Counted from the first letter of the stretch, positions 1-7,950 are shown. The stretch is 24,736 nucleotides of DNA from Treponema sp. UBA1233 (GCA_002309305.1 DBWR01000063.1:92118-116853); one strand, 5' to 3'. Made by a program: numbers and translations. The notes: generated by a model from the sequence alone, not told the origin.

Positions 1-1745
1 TCATCCAAATCCTTTTCTACAACAGGCTTAGAAATAAGATTTTTTCCGACAATGCTTTCAATCTTCAGAGTATTCTTTTTTACGAACTCATCACTTAAAG
101 GATACTCTTTTCCTTCACAGCCATAAATCAGCGTATCAACATATTCATCTTCATACCATTTCAAATCTTGAAATGATAAATAACCAAAACAATTCCACTG
201 ACATCTGTAATCACCATCGTTAATCATAGTTACGCCGCAAGAACGACCTGGCTTTTTTGCTTCTTCAAAAAAAGCTTTAAGACAGTCTATGCGTTCCATA
301 ACCGGGATTGAACGGTCATGCAACCCTTCAGACATATAAACCGGAATATGCTTAGAAAAATACAGCTTGTCATAAGTTGCAAACCATTCCTTGATATGTC
401 TCTTTACAGAATCATGTAAGATCTTTTTTGAATAAGGCTTTCCACAACCCATAGGATAGCAGTGGAAGGTTGGAATGAGCTTGTCCTTAACCTTATCCTT
501 TGGAAGACTGAAAACTTTACTGTAAAGTGACTTCTCTGCCCCACTATAACCTTCTACCATTATAAAACGTTTTGTGTTGTTTCCACCGGTTGAACGGATT
601 GTATCTACAATCGCCTGATTATATTCCTTCAAAATAGAATAATTCTTTTTGCATACTGCGCAATCATCTTGTGGATGCCAGTCATGCTCATGGAAGCAGT
701 TAATAGGCTCATTCAAGGTTTCAAAAATAAGATGCTCATCATAAGAGTTATTAAAGGTCTGTGAATACTGAAGCCATATTGCCTTTAAGAATCTCAGAGA
801 TTCTTTTTTATTTTTCTCATCTACAGAATAACCGGCATAGTGTACGCTTTCTTCAGCCTTTTTGCGGAAAGTTTCATCCTGCAGCATTTCTGCAACCGGT
901 CCGCACACAATTACATACATATCTTCTTCAATAGCCCAGTCAACAACCTGCTTTACGATTTTCATAAAGCGAGGATCAATTGTATAATCCTCATCAATAA
1001 GGTGAGCATAAGAAGCAACCTGAAGTCTTAAAGTTTTAAAGCCTCTGTTTCTGATAGTCTGAATAATTTTCTTTGTAGGCTTTACTGCTCCATTCCAGTG
1101 ATAACAGTCAAGACCAAATTCCTGCCAGGCACTTACAGAATGCAAAGCATCGTAATGAAAGCCTGCACCAAGTCCTGCTACAAAATCCCAGGCACTGATT
1201 GAATCATTAAACTTTCCGCTTGTTGCAGTATCAATAATCGGAGCTTCACCAGTAGGAGCTGCAATATCAATTTTCTGCGGGTTACTTACCTTTTCCAAAG
1301 TAATTTCATCAATTCTGAATTTATATTTACGGATATGATTTACAGACATAATATCAAGCATCTCAAGAGTTGAAACTCCATCTTTAATCGGAATCACCAT
1401 TTCTGTAAGGTAAGAAGGACAGTAAGTAGAGTCTCCCCAGTAGTCTGCAGTTGGATCATTTTTATATGATGTATGCACATGGAAACCGTAGTCACCAAGA
1501 GCCTCATACTTTATTCTAATAATGTTGTATCCGGCAATATTTTTATCTACCCATAAACCTATACCTGATTGATTTTCATAATCACGGTCTACCGTAATAA
1601 CTCTGGAAGCCTTGTTATAAGTCATCGACTTATCACCGTTAACTGCCTCAATGTTATTTAAATCAATTTTGAACGGTTTTACATTCTGCGCAAAGGCAGC
1701 CATCGCACAGCAGATCAAAATCAAACAGACAAAAAACTTCTTCAT
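1..1745 (-). CDS. Secreted GH5-family glycoside hydrolase (endoglucanase-like), 3' end cut by window
   Basis: The reading frame stays open from an ATG at 1743-1745 to the window edge, giving 581 residues with no stop. Residues 1-19 form a signal peptide (basic KK, hydrophobic core, AFA before the predicted cut), so the enzyme should be exported. Residues about 25-155 look like a beta-rich carbohydrate-binding-type module with many Trp and Tyr. The GH5 (clan A) barrel starts near residue 188 (WDFVAGLGAGFHYDA). It shows the proton donor in FETLNEP (Glu346), FHCYP (His428, Tyr430) and a likely nucleophile in VYMSEG (Glu473). These pairs are typical of cellulases, mannanases and xyloglucanases that hydrolyse beta-1,4 links in plant polysaccharide. 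The exact substrate cannot be read. AGGAG at 1751-1755 supports the start. A C-terminal module may lie outside the window. Confidence 0.88.
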   Translation of the reverse strand, partial: MKKFFVCLILICCAMAAFAQNVKPFKIDLNNIEAVNGDKSMTYNKASRVITVDRDYENQSGIGLWVDKNIAGYNIIRIKYEALGDYGFHVHTSYKNDPTADYWGDSTYCPSYLTEMVIPIKDGVSTLEMLDIMSVNHIRKYKFRIDEITLEKVSNPQKIDIAAPTGEAPIIDTATSGKFNDSISAWDFVAGLGAGFHYDALHSVSAWQEFGLDCYHWNGAVKPTKKIIQTIRNRGFKTLRLQVASYAHLIDEDYTIDPRFMKIVKQVVDWAIEEDMYVIVCGPVAEMLQDETFRKKAEESVHYAGYSVDEKNKKESLRFLKAIWLQYSQTFNNSYDEHLIFETLNEPINCFHEHDWHPQDDCAVCKKNYSILKEYNQAIVDTIRSTGGNNTKRFIMVEGYSGAEKSLYSKVFSLPKDKVKDKLIPTFHCYPMGCGKPYSKKILHDSVKRHIKEWFATYDKLYFSKHIPVYMSEGLHDRSIPVMERIDCLKAFFEEAKKPGRSCGVTMINDGDYRCQWNCFGYLSFQDLKWYEDEYVDTLIYGCEGKEYPLSDEFVKKNTLKIESIVGKNLISKPVVEKDLD

Positions 1746-1756
1746 AGCAACTCCTT

Positions 1757-1778
1757 GTTGTGTTATAGTTGTGTTATA
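1757..1778. repeat. Perfect tandem duplication of an 11-bp unit in the GH5 leader
   Basis: The plus-strand unit GTTGTGTTATA occurs twice head to tail, immediately upstream of the Shine-Dalgarno of the GH5 gene (minus-strand unit TATAACACAAC). It lies where the 5' leader or start of transcription should be. It may be a regulator site or a slippage duplication; nothing in the sequence decides between these. Confidence 0.75.
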
Positions 1779-1831
1779 TAAGAAGATTATAAATGGTTTT
1801 CTCACAAAAAATACAGAGTCAAACTCACAAT

Positions 1832-2533
1832 TTAGTCTTCTTTCCAAGGTTTTTTGCCGTCAAGCCATCCATGTTCCTTCCAATAGGCCGCTTCTACCGG
1901 GGATGAATCCCAGCCTTTTTTGTGGATCATTCCCATTAAACCGAACATCACCTTTGTCTTTATGCCAACCGTGGGTTTTCTTTTGACACTGAGTTTTCTG
2001 GCAAGTTTCGTGATATCTTTTTGGATTTTGGCCTTTTTCTTTTCTGCCACACCTTCCCACTTCATTGCCTGAACAGCAAGGCCGTAAGTTTTAATTTCCG
2101 GAACTCCCATGTAGAACAGCTTGTCCTTTACTTCCTTGAATAGTGATTTAGGAGAGGATCCGGCACTGGTTGTCACTACAAGCGCCCTTTTCTGGAACAT
2201 GGATTTCATTGGCCTGTGGGGCATCCACAAATCAAATGTCAGATCAAAAAATGCCTTGAGTGATGCGCTCATTCCCAGGCAGTAGGTTGGAGTTGCAAGA
2301 ATGATAAGGTCAGAGGCATCCATCGCATCAATGATTTTCTTCTTTTCTTCATAAAAAGGACAGCGTGCCATATCCTCAATGCACTGGTAACAGCCTGCAC
2401 AAAAATGATTCAAATCTCGGGGGAAAAAGAATTCGACAATCTCATTTTCCCCTTCAATTTTATCCGCAATCATCCTGGCAATATTGTAGGTACTGCCCTT
2501 GTGGTTTTGACCATTCAACATGAGTATTTTCAT
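1832..2533 (-). CDS. NAD(P)H-dependent flavin reductase, iron-sulfur flavoprotein-like
   Basis: This 233-residue protein has a flavodoxin-like fold of the NADPH-dependent FMN reductase group: an N-terminal strand and phosphate loop (MKILMLNGQNHKGST), then DASDLIILATPTYCLGMSA, which normally contacts FMN. Cys45, Cys48, Cys51 and Cys58 form a compact C-x2-C-x2-C-x6-C motif, the type that holds a 4Fe-4S cluster in archaeal and bacterial iron-sulfur flavoproteins (Isf). A cytosolic electron-transfer or quinone/nitro/oxygen-detoxifying role follows from the family; the actual acceptor is unknown. The C-terminal 60 residues (KKGWDSSPVEAAYWKEHGW) extend beyond the basic fold. GGAG lies 8-9 bases before the ATG. 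A weak promoter sits in the 47-base gap from the SUMF1 gene. Confidence 0.85.
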   Translation of the reverse strand: MKILMLNGQNHKGSTYNIARMIADKIEGENEIVEFFFPRDLNHFCAGCYQCIEDMARCPFYEEKKKIIDAMDASDLIILATPTYCLGMSASLKAFFDLTFDLWMPHRPMKSMFQKRALVVTTSAGSSPKSLFKEVKDKLFYMGVPEIKTYGLAVQAMKWEGVAEKKKAKIQKDITKLARKLSVKRKPTVGIKTKVMFGLMGMIHKKGWDSSPVEAAYWKEHGWLDGKKPWKED

Positions 2534-2550
2534 TATTTTGCTCCAACGTT

Positions 2551-2579
2551 ATTGTAATGAAATTCTCTATATTATGTAA
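2551..2579 (-). promoter_or_regulatory. Possible sigma70-type promoter for the flavin reductase
   Basis: On the minus strand, TTACAT (2574-2579) and TACAAT (2551-2556) are separated by 17 bases. The leader would be only about 10-15 bases long. The match is moderate, and read-through from the SUMF1 gene is equally possible. Confidence 0.35.
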
Positions 2580-2580
2580 G

Positions 2581-3840
2581 TCATTCACCACATGAACACA
2601 CCACACGGAGGCCACCGTATGCACTGCGATAAGACGGAGCACGTGGAGTTCCGCGGTCTGCTATAGTACAAGAGGCTGTCGAACCGGTAAAGCATCCACC
2701 GCGCCTTACACATGTACTGCCAGTTTCAGGACCATTGGCACCTATCGAAGCATCGATTTTTTCTACATACCAGTCATAGCAGATTTCGGCAACATTTCCG
2801 CACATATCGTACATTCCAAGGGCATTCGGGGCCTTTTGCTTTACCTCATGGGACACTTTTCCACTGTTACCTGTATACCATGCCACATCATTGATTTTGT
2901 TGCTTCCACAATATGTCGTCTGCACTCCAGAGAGGCCTTCTTCTCCGCCACGGGCCACATATTCCCATTCAGCTTCTGTGGGAAGACGGTAACCGTTTGC
3001 GCTTGTGTCATAGAATATTCCGGAATTCGGCTTCAAAGTATTTGTATCACCCGTTGAGTCGTAGTAGTATTTTCCTTCAGCATTCTTTGCGATATGGGTT
3101 CCGCTTACTTCCATCCAGCCATCAACATCGTAGACATTCTCGCCGTCTATCACCATGTAATAGGCAGGCATGAGTCCTTCCGCCGCACTCCTTAAGTTGC
3201 AGTAGATGACGCATTCATACCAGTTGATGAAATAAGCCGGGAAATTATCTCCCATACCAAAGACTGACTGAGGTTTGTTGCCATCTCCCTTTTCTGTGCC
3301 GTACCAGGTCATGTATTCCGCCCATTCAGCCTGAGTAACCTCATGGTCACACATGCAGATGGCACCAATGGTAATGTTGCGTCCCTCGATGAAAAGACCC
3401 GACCCTTCAACCTTCTCTTCAATTGTGGTTCCCTCGGTCATGACACAGTCCTTGAGCCACTTGGCGTAAACTGTAGTTTCCCCAGTGATTGGAGTGTTGA
3501 AGTTGAATTCTCTTGTGTAATTTGAATCAGCATACCAGCCAAAGAACTGATACTCTTCCCTTACAGGGGTTTCCGGAACAACAGCAGTTGCACCACTTTC
3601 TACGCTCTGGTCGTCAATTTCGCTTCCACCGTTGGTGACAAAAGATACGGTATAGTAAACCGTAGGAGGAACTTCCTCAATGGGATCCTCTTCCTCTGCA
3701 GGCGGAATTTCCTCGTTAGGAGTTTCCTGTTCTGTGGATGAAATTTCACTTTCAGGCAGTTCAATGGACATATGGCAGCCCATAAAGATTGTGACAAACA
3801 AAAAACCGTAAAGGACACGGATAAAAACGCTTCTTTTCAT
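2581..3840 (-). CDS. Lipoprotein with InlB-type repeat and SUMF1 (formylglycine-enzyme-like) domain
   Basis: The 419-residue protein begins with a lipoprotein signal (TIFMGC, lipidated Cys22). An acidic Pro/Glu linker follows (about 28-60), then one Listeria-Bacteroides InlB B-type repeat (about 62-130; FVTNGGSEI ... FGWYADS ... TTVYAKW). A SUMF1 / FGE-sulfatase fold fills about 150-417 (CMCDHEVTQAEWAEYM, RLPTEAEWEYVARGG, ALGMYDMCGNVAEICYDWY, RRGGCFTGSTASC, GGLRVV). True formylglycine enzymes use two copper-binding Cys near the C-terminus. By alignment only the second (Cys391) is kept and the first position is Gly, so FGE catalysis is unlikely. Such proteins are common as expanded surface lipoproteins in treponemes, probably with binding or structural roles. 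AGGAGG lies 6 bases from the ATG. Confidence 0.87.
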   Translation of the reverse strand: MKRSVFIRVLYGFLFVTIFMGCHMSIELPESEISSTEQETPNEEIPPAEEEDPIEEVPPTVYYTVSFVTNGGSEIDDQSVESGATAVVPETPVREEYQFFGWYADSNYTREFNFNTPITGETTVYAKWLKDCVMTEGTTIEEKVEGSGLFIEGRNITIGAICMCDHEVTQAEWAEYMTWYGTEKGDGNKPQSVFGMGDNFPAYFINWYECVIYCNLRSAAEGLMPAYYMVIDGENVYDVDGWMEVSGTHIAKNAEGKYYYDSTGDTNTLKPNSGIFYDTSANGYRLPTEAEWEYVARGGEEGLSGVQTTYCGSNKINDVAWYTGNSGKVSHEVKQKAPNALGMYDMCGNVAEICYDWYVEKIDASIGANGPETGSTCVRRGGCFTGSTASCTIADRGTPRAPSYRSAYGGLRVVCSCGE

Positions 3841-3934
3841 AACACACCTCCTCTGTTCCTCGAACCAATCCCCTACCCTCTATTGCTTAAACATTTAGCA
3901 GCTGGCAAAGGATACATAACAAATCAAAAATTTA

Positions 3935-3978
3935 TCTAAAATCTCCATATCTCTAATTCTATAATATCTCTAAAATCT
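3935..3978. repeat. Two interleaved 10-bp direct repeats around the lipoprotein promoter
   Basis: TCTAAAATCT occurs at 3935-3944 and 3969-3978. ATATCTCTAA occurs at 3947-3956 and 3964-3973. The copies straddle the -10 box, spacer and start site of the SUMF1 promoter. The sequence is AT-rich, so this may be low complexity; a repeated operator is the alternative. Confidence 0.5.
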
Positions 3979-3989
3979 ACATTTGTCAA
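3961..3989 (-). promoter_or_regulatory. Strong sigma70-type promoter of the SUMF1 lipoprotein gene
   Basis: TTGACA (minus strand, 3984-3989) and TATTAT (3961-3966) are exactly 17 bases apart. Transcription would start near 3954 and leave a leader of roughly 115 bases before the ATG at 3840. Confidence 0.7.
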
Positions 3990-4062
3990 ATGAAATTTTA
4001 AGAAATTTTACGAAAAATATGGCTCGAAGTATGTTTACAGACCTGCGGACTGCTTACCTCCT

Positions 4063-5136
4063 CTACAAGTTCCAACCCCGGTATCTGTTCTTCTGATATT
4101 CACGAGTGAATCTGGCAATCTGCATCATCTTTGCCTTGCCCCATTCGTTTTCGGTGTGAAGCTGAACATAGGTCTTCCACCTTTCCTCGCTCAAAGTGCC
4201 GTCTTCCAGCGCTGCCCTAACCGCACATCCAGGTTCGTTTGTGTGTGAACAGTCGTTGAATTTGCATTGGTCAAAAAGTGCCACGACATCGGAAAAAGTT
4301 TCCTCTATTCCGTCCTCCATATCAAGCACCCCAATTTCACGAAGTCCGGGCGTGTCCATTATCCAGGCTCCATTTTCCAGGCGGAAGAGTTCCCGGTAAG
4401 TTGTTGTGTGCCGTCCTTTTCCGTCCTCATCGCGAATGGCGTTTACTTTCATCAAATCGCTTCCGTTCAGAGTGTTGAGCAGGGTTGATTTTCCGACACC
4501 AGAAGATCCCACAATCGCAATCGTCTTGTCCTTTTGAAGGTATGGCTTTAGGTTTTCAATGCCATAGCCGGTCAGGGAACTGATTGCAATTACATCAGCC
4601 TTGTCGCATACCGCCTGTGTAATTTCCACCTTGAGGTCCACGTCATCACAGAGGTCTGCCTTGGATAAAATCACAACAGGCTTGGCCCCGGTGTTCAGCG
4701 TGATTGAAACATAGCGTGCAATCCTGTTTTCACTGTAATCTTGATTCAGCGACGTGACAATAAAAACATAGTCAAAGTTTGCGACGATGGTTTCTTCCAA
4801 AAGATTTTTTACAAAGGCCTCTGAATGTCCGCTTCTGTTCGGCCTCTTGAATGCAGTCTTCCGTGGAAGCACTTCATCGATTAGGGCATCTCCGTATTCG
4901 TTGGTAAATACTTTTACGTAATCACCCACTACCGGCGGTTCCAGTTTGAGATTATAAAATTTTCCCTTGAGCTTTCCGGTGATTTCCATGTCAGGATTTG
5001 CGGTTCCTTCCTCATCACAGGGCAAAAGGGTAAAGAGATTTTTCTGCACACAAGAAATGCGTGCAATAATATTTGTGTTTGTGTTCAATTTGAATTTCCT
5101 AAAAGCAAGAATCAATATCTGTAAAAAGATATCCAA
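4063..5136 (-). CDS. rsgA: Small-ribosomal-subunit biogenesis GTPase RsgA
   Basis: RsgA (YjeQ) is a circularly permuted GTPase that checks late 30S maturation at the decoding centre. All permuted motifs are visible in order: an OB-fold region (about 20-95), G4 LSKADL (157-162), G5-like SS, P-loop GSSGVGKST (210-218), the G2 threonines in GRHTTTYRE (241-249) and G3 DTPG (261-264). The zinc knuckle C-x4-C-x-H-x5-C follows (Cys291, Cys296, His298, Cys304). At 357 residues it is slightly long for the family. The start codon is TTG (minus strand of 5134-5136) with CGGAG 5 bases upstream; no in-frame ATG lies between the upstream stop and this codon. The first about 20 residues are not typical, so a later start is possible. 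It is probably transcribed alone. Confidence 0.95.
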   Translation of the reverse strand: MDIFLQILILAFRKFKLNTNTNIIARISCVQKNLFTLLPCDEEGTANPDMEITGKLKGKFYNLKLEPPVVGDYVKVFTNEYGDALIDEVLPRKTAFKRPNRSGHSEAFVKNLLEETIVANFDYVFIVTSLNQDYSENRIARYVSITLNTGAKPVVILSKADLCDDVDLKVEITQAVCDKADVIAISSLTGYGIENLKPYLQKDKTIAIVGSSGVGKSTLLNTLNGSDLMKVNAIRDEDGKGRHTTTYRELFRLENGAWIMDTPGLREIGVLDMEDGIEETFSDVVALFDQCKFNDCSHTNEPGCAVRAALEDGTLSEERWKTYVQLHTENEWGKAKMMQIARFTREYQKNRYRGWNL

Positions 5137-5379
5137 TACGGCTCCGCTTTCAGGACAAGAAAAGTGTAATCGGTTTTTCCGTTTACTATGCCAGACAAGC
5201 GGAGGTCAAAGAGTAAATCATAACAATCATAAACTATCTCAACCTCCTGAAAGTGAATTTTAAAGCATGAATAATCCAATGCCTTACTTGCCTCAGACTA
5301 TCACATTTAAAAAATTTATGCAAGCACATGAATCCTTCATTATACAAAAGTCCAAAGATTTTTCCTTTAAATTTTCTGA
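5137..5379. other. Non-coding stretch upstream of rsgA
   Basis: The first part is the rsgA leader on the minus strand, which includes an AGGAGG and a 14-codon mini-ORF too short to support. A 38-codon plus-strand ORF at 5267-5383 lacks a ribosome site and resembles nothing I know. I see no RNA gene or clear promoter here. It may be decayed sequence belonging with the adjacent cyclase relic. Confidence 0.4.
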
Positions 5380-5613
5380 TTAACTTGTGCCCAGCGAGAA
5401 GGAATTGAAAAAATCAAGACGATTGGCGACTCATACATGGCGGCGGCAGGACTTACTCCAGAAAAAGATAATGACGGAGCGGGTCAGATGATACGCTTTG
5501 CCCAGGGACTCCTGGCTGATGTACAGACCTTTAATGAAAAGTCGCCCGTAAAGCTGCAGATAGGGAAAGGGCATGATGAAAACTTACTTCTTGTAATCAA
5601 CCCTTCAGCATGA
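5380..5613 (+). pseudogene. Relic of a class III adenylate/guanylate cyclase catalytic domain
   Basis: An open frame of 77 codons without a credible start encodes the middle of a class III cyclase domain: REGIEKIKTIGDSYMAAAG (substrate Lys and second metal Asp in the K-T-I-G-D motif), then GAGQMIRFAQGLLADVQTFN and SPVKLQI. In intact cyclases the next block is RIGINTGxxVAGV. Here the frame continues as unrelated GKGHDENLLL and stops at 5611-5613. The first metal-binding Asp block, the dimerisation part and the VNxAxR block are all missing. It is therefore truncated at both ends and cannot be active. An in-frame TGA precedes it at 5377. The parent was probably a membrane or PAS/CHASE-type cyclase. 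It converges on the diguanylate cyclase gene. Confidence 0.8.
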
Positions 5614-5617
5614 AGAA

Positions 5618-6709
5618 TCATTCATAAACAAAATATCTTTTATTCTCTGAGGCCTTGGCTTTATACATGGCAACGTCAGCCTTTTTGAAAAGCTCAGAAT
5701 AATTTGTTTCATGTCCGCTGTAAATTGAAACTCCGATGCTTACACTTACCGTCTGATTATTATCCGGCAAAACAACGTTATGTGAGGCACCTGACACAAT
5801 TTCTTCCGCAAACTTTTTTACGGTATCAAGATTATTATCGTTCTTAATGAAAATTATGAATTCATCGCCACCAAAGCGTCCGGTAATTTCATCACTGGTG
5901 GTAAAGATTTTTCCAAGAAGTTTTCCAAGCTGTTCAATGACACTGTCCCCAACATCGTGTCCGTATGTATCGTTAATTGACTTGAAGCGGTCGACATCAA
6001 GCATGAACATGATGCCCTTGTCTGTTTCAGAATCTGCAAGATATTCATTTATATCTCTTGTAAGGGCACTTTTGTTTTTCAGGCCGGTCAATTCATCCGT
6101 GTCTTTTTGAATGTTGATTTTTTTTGTCAGAACGAATTCCCTGATTCTAAGTGAATTTGCAATGATGTTCAAAAAGATTCCGACAATCGTATAAATCATT
6201 ACGTTAATCAAATCCGTCATCCAGATGTCATACGGTTTGACGAAACGCATCCAGATTAAGAAAAGTGTAGATGCGGCAGTTAATTCAAGCGCCATCCAGA
6301 AGGGCTTGTCTATCATGAACATCGGTGTTACCAAGAGGAAGGCAATAAAGGTTGTGGCGGGAACAGTATTATTATTCGCACTTACAAGACATCCAAAAAC
6401 AAACAGCAATGAAATTGACAGATAGATTAAAAACTGTGCCAATATGGAATCTTTTTTTAGTATAAAGAAGAACAAAACTACAACCACAGAATACCAGAAT
6501 GCATGCAGATAAAAAGACTGATTTGCTTTTAACAGGTGATTAAAGTATGATGCCGTATACAAAGATAAAAACACAGCGGCCATAAATATATGAAGGACAC
6601 GCCATACTACAAAATTCGAAACATAGGCATCCTTTTTCAGGGAATTGTATTCTTCCCTTTCCAGTCCGCAATAAAGGAAGCAATTCTTTATAGTCCTCAA
6701 AACACTCAT
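5618..6709 (-). CDS. Membrane-bound GGDEF diguanylate cyclase
   Basis: This 363-residue protein has about six hydrophobic segments between residues 33 and 187 and a C-terminal GGDEF domain (about 200-360). It should make c-di-GMP from two GTP at the inner face of the membrane. Visible motifs are DELTGLKNK (205-213), the metal site LDVDRFKSIND (237-247) with Asp238, GGDEF (280-284), VSIGVS and ADVAMYKAK. The signature is intact, so activity is expected. No RxxD product-inhibition site is seen before GGDEF (TTSDEITGR). The N-terminus is an unassigned membrane sensor. It begins 26 bases after the MFS gene and is the last gene of the MarR operon, so its level may follow the MarR ligand. No clear Shine-Dalgarno precedes the ATG. 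Confidence 0.93.
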   Translation of the reverse strand: MSVLRTIKNCFLYCGLEREEYNSLKKDAYVSNFVVWRVLHIFMAAVFLSLYTASYFNHLLKANQSFYLHAFWYSVVVVLFFFILKKDSILAQFLIYLSISLLFVFGCLVSANNNTVPATTFIAFLLVTPMFMIDKPFWMALELTAASTLFLIWMRFVKPYDIWMTDLINVMIYTIVGIFLNIIANSLRIREFVLTKKINIQKDTDELTGLKNKSALTRDINEYLADSETDKGIMFMLDVDRFKSINDTYGHDVGDSVIEQLGKLLGKIFTTSDEITGRFGGDEFIIFIKNDNNLDTVKKFAEEIVSGASHNVVLPDNNQTVSVSIGVSIYSGHETNYSELFKKADVAMYKAKASENKRYFVYE

Positions 6710-6735
6710 AAATTATATTATAACATAAAACATAG

Positions 6736-7950
6736 CTATTTTCTAGGCAATTGTTTTTTTTCTTTCATGAATTTCAAGATTACAAGGAAAACAACCAGGA
6801 GTACGGGAAATATTCCGCCAAAGAACAATCCCCTCTGCAGATTGTCCCCCGCCTTTTGTGAAACCATTCCGACAACACTCGGACCAATTGAACCGCCCAA
6901 ATCTCCCGCCATGGCAAGTAACGCGAACATTGCAGTTCCACCGCTTGGAATCTTTTTGGACGAAATGCTCAAGGTTCCAGGCCACATGATGCCCACAGAA
7001 AAACCGCACATGATGCATCCGGCCAGCGCTACAATTGCATTATGCGAAAGGGAAGCCATGACATAGCAGACAAGACAAAGCACGCCTGAACCTATCATGA
7101 ATTTTGTAAGCTCAACCTTTTCTCCAAACTTTCCGTAAAAGACACGGCAGATACCCATGGTAACTGCAAACAGACACGGTCCCGCCAAATCACAGACAGT
7201 TTTGGAAAGACCGAGTCCAGATTCAACAAAAGCCGAAGCCCACTGCGCCATGGAAAGCTCACTTGCACCAGAGCAAACCATGAGCACAACCGCCACCCAG
7301 AAAAGCGGAGACTTGAACAGCTGCAAAATTGTCATGCCCTTGCCGGAATCAACAAGTTTTTCAATAGGACATGTTGCAAAGTTATAGATGTTGTACAGAG
7401 GAATTACAGCCCAGAAACATGCAACGTATTTCCAGTTATCAATTCCAAAAACCGTAAAGAGCACGCTTGAAATTATCGTAACCCCAAGCCAGCCCCAGCA
7501 GTAAAAGCTGTGAAGAAGACTCATGGTCTTTTCCTTGTTTTCAAAAGGACATGCTTCCACAATCGGGGAACAGAGGACCTCAATCAAACCGCTACCGATT
7601 GCATAGAGCACGACGCTTATCATGATTCCCACAAAGGCAGACGGCAGAAGATCAGGAAGAAATGCCAGAGCAATAAGGCCGACAGCAGAGAAAATCTCGG
7701 AGGTAACAATGCTTACACGATATCCGATTTTATCAACAAACTTGGCGCAAAAAATATCTACAACAAGCTGGGTAAAAAAGAAGGCAGTTGGAATAAGCGC
7801 AATAAGTCCAAGCGGAATCTGGTAATCATGGTGAAGCTTTAAGAAAATCAAAGGAGCAAAGTTTGCGGCAATTGCCTGAGTGATAAAGCCCAAGTAACAG
7901 GCCCGTAAAGTTTTTTTGTAATTCGGTTTTGGACTTTTCATCTCATTCAT
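6736..7950 (-). CDS. Major facilitator superfamily transporter
   Basis: This is a 12-helix MFS permease of about 404 residues. It has typical features: an N-terminal helix after KTLRACYLGFITQAIAANF, a loop-2/3 motif (AKFVDKIGYRVSIVTSEI), and late helices rich in Gly and small residues (MCGFSVGIMWPGTLSISSKKIPSGG). Sequence style resembles FucP/sugar-porter-like and putative effluxer MFS members; the substrate is unknown. The frame opens 24 bases earlier at a TTG (7974). The ATG at 7948-7950 is preferred because it overlaps the marR stop as ATGA, with AGAGG just upstream. Co-transcription with a MarR regulator suggests export of a toxic or signal compound. A diguanylate cyclase gene follows. 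Confidence 0.88.
   Translation of the reverse strand: MNEMKSPKPNYKKTLRACYLGFITQAIAANFAPLIFLKLHHDYQIPLGLIALIPTAFFFTQLVVDIFCAKFVDKIGYRVSIVTSEIFSAVGLIALAFLPDLLPSAFVGIMISVVLYAIGSGLIEVLCSPIVEACPFENKEKTMSLLHSFYCWGWLGVTIISSVLFTVFGIDNWKYVACFWAVIPLYNIYNFATCPIEKLVDSGKGMTILQLFKSPLFWVAVVLMVCSGASELSMAQWASAFVESGLGLSKTVCDLAGPCLFAVTMGICRVFYGKFGEKVELTKFMIGSGVLCLVCYVMASLSHNAIVALAGCIMCGFSVGIMWPGTLSISSKKIPSGGTAMFALLAMAGDLGGSIGPSVVGMVSQKAGDNLQRGLFFGGIFPVLLVVFLVILKFMKEKKQLPRK

Noticed and set aside
1651..1986. Plus-strand ORF antisense to GH5 and flavin-reductase genes
   Set aside because: It is a shadow frame over two well-supported minus-strand genes.
2581..3840. Active formylglycine-generating enzyme
   Set aside because: By alignment only one of the two copper-ligand Cys is kept and the protein is a lipoprotein; the non-catalytic SUMF1-type reading fits better.
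5267..5383. 38-codon plus-strand ORF in the rsgA-GGDEF gap
   Set aside because: No Shine-Dalgarno, no recognisable motif, and a frame different from the adjacent cyclase relic.
5603..5615. Terminator between the cyclase relic and the GGDEF gene
   Set aside because: CTTCA/TGAAG is only a 5-bp stem without a U-tract.
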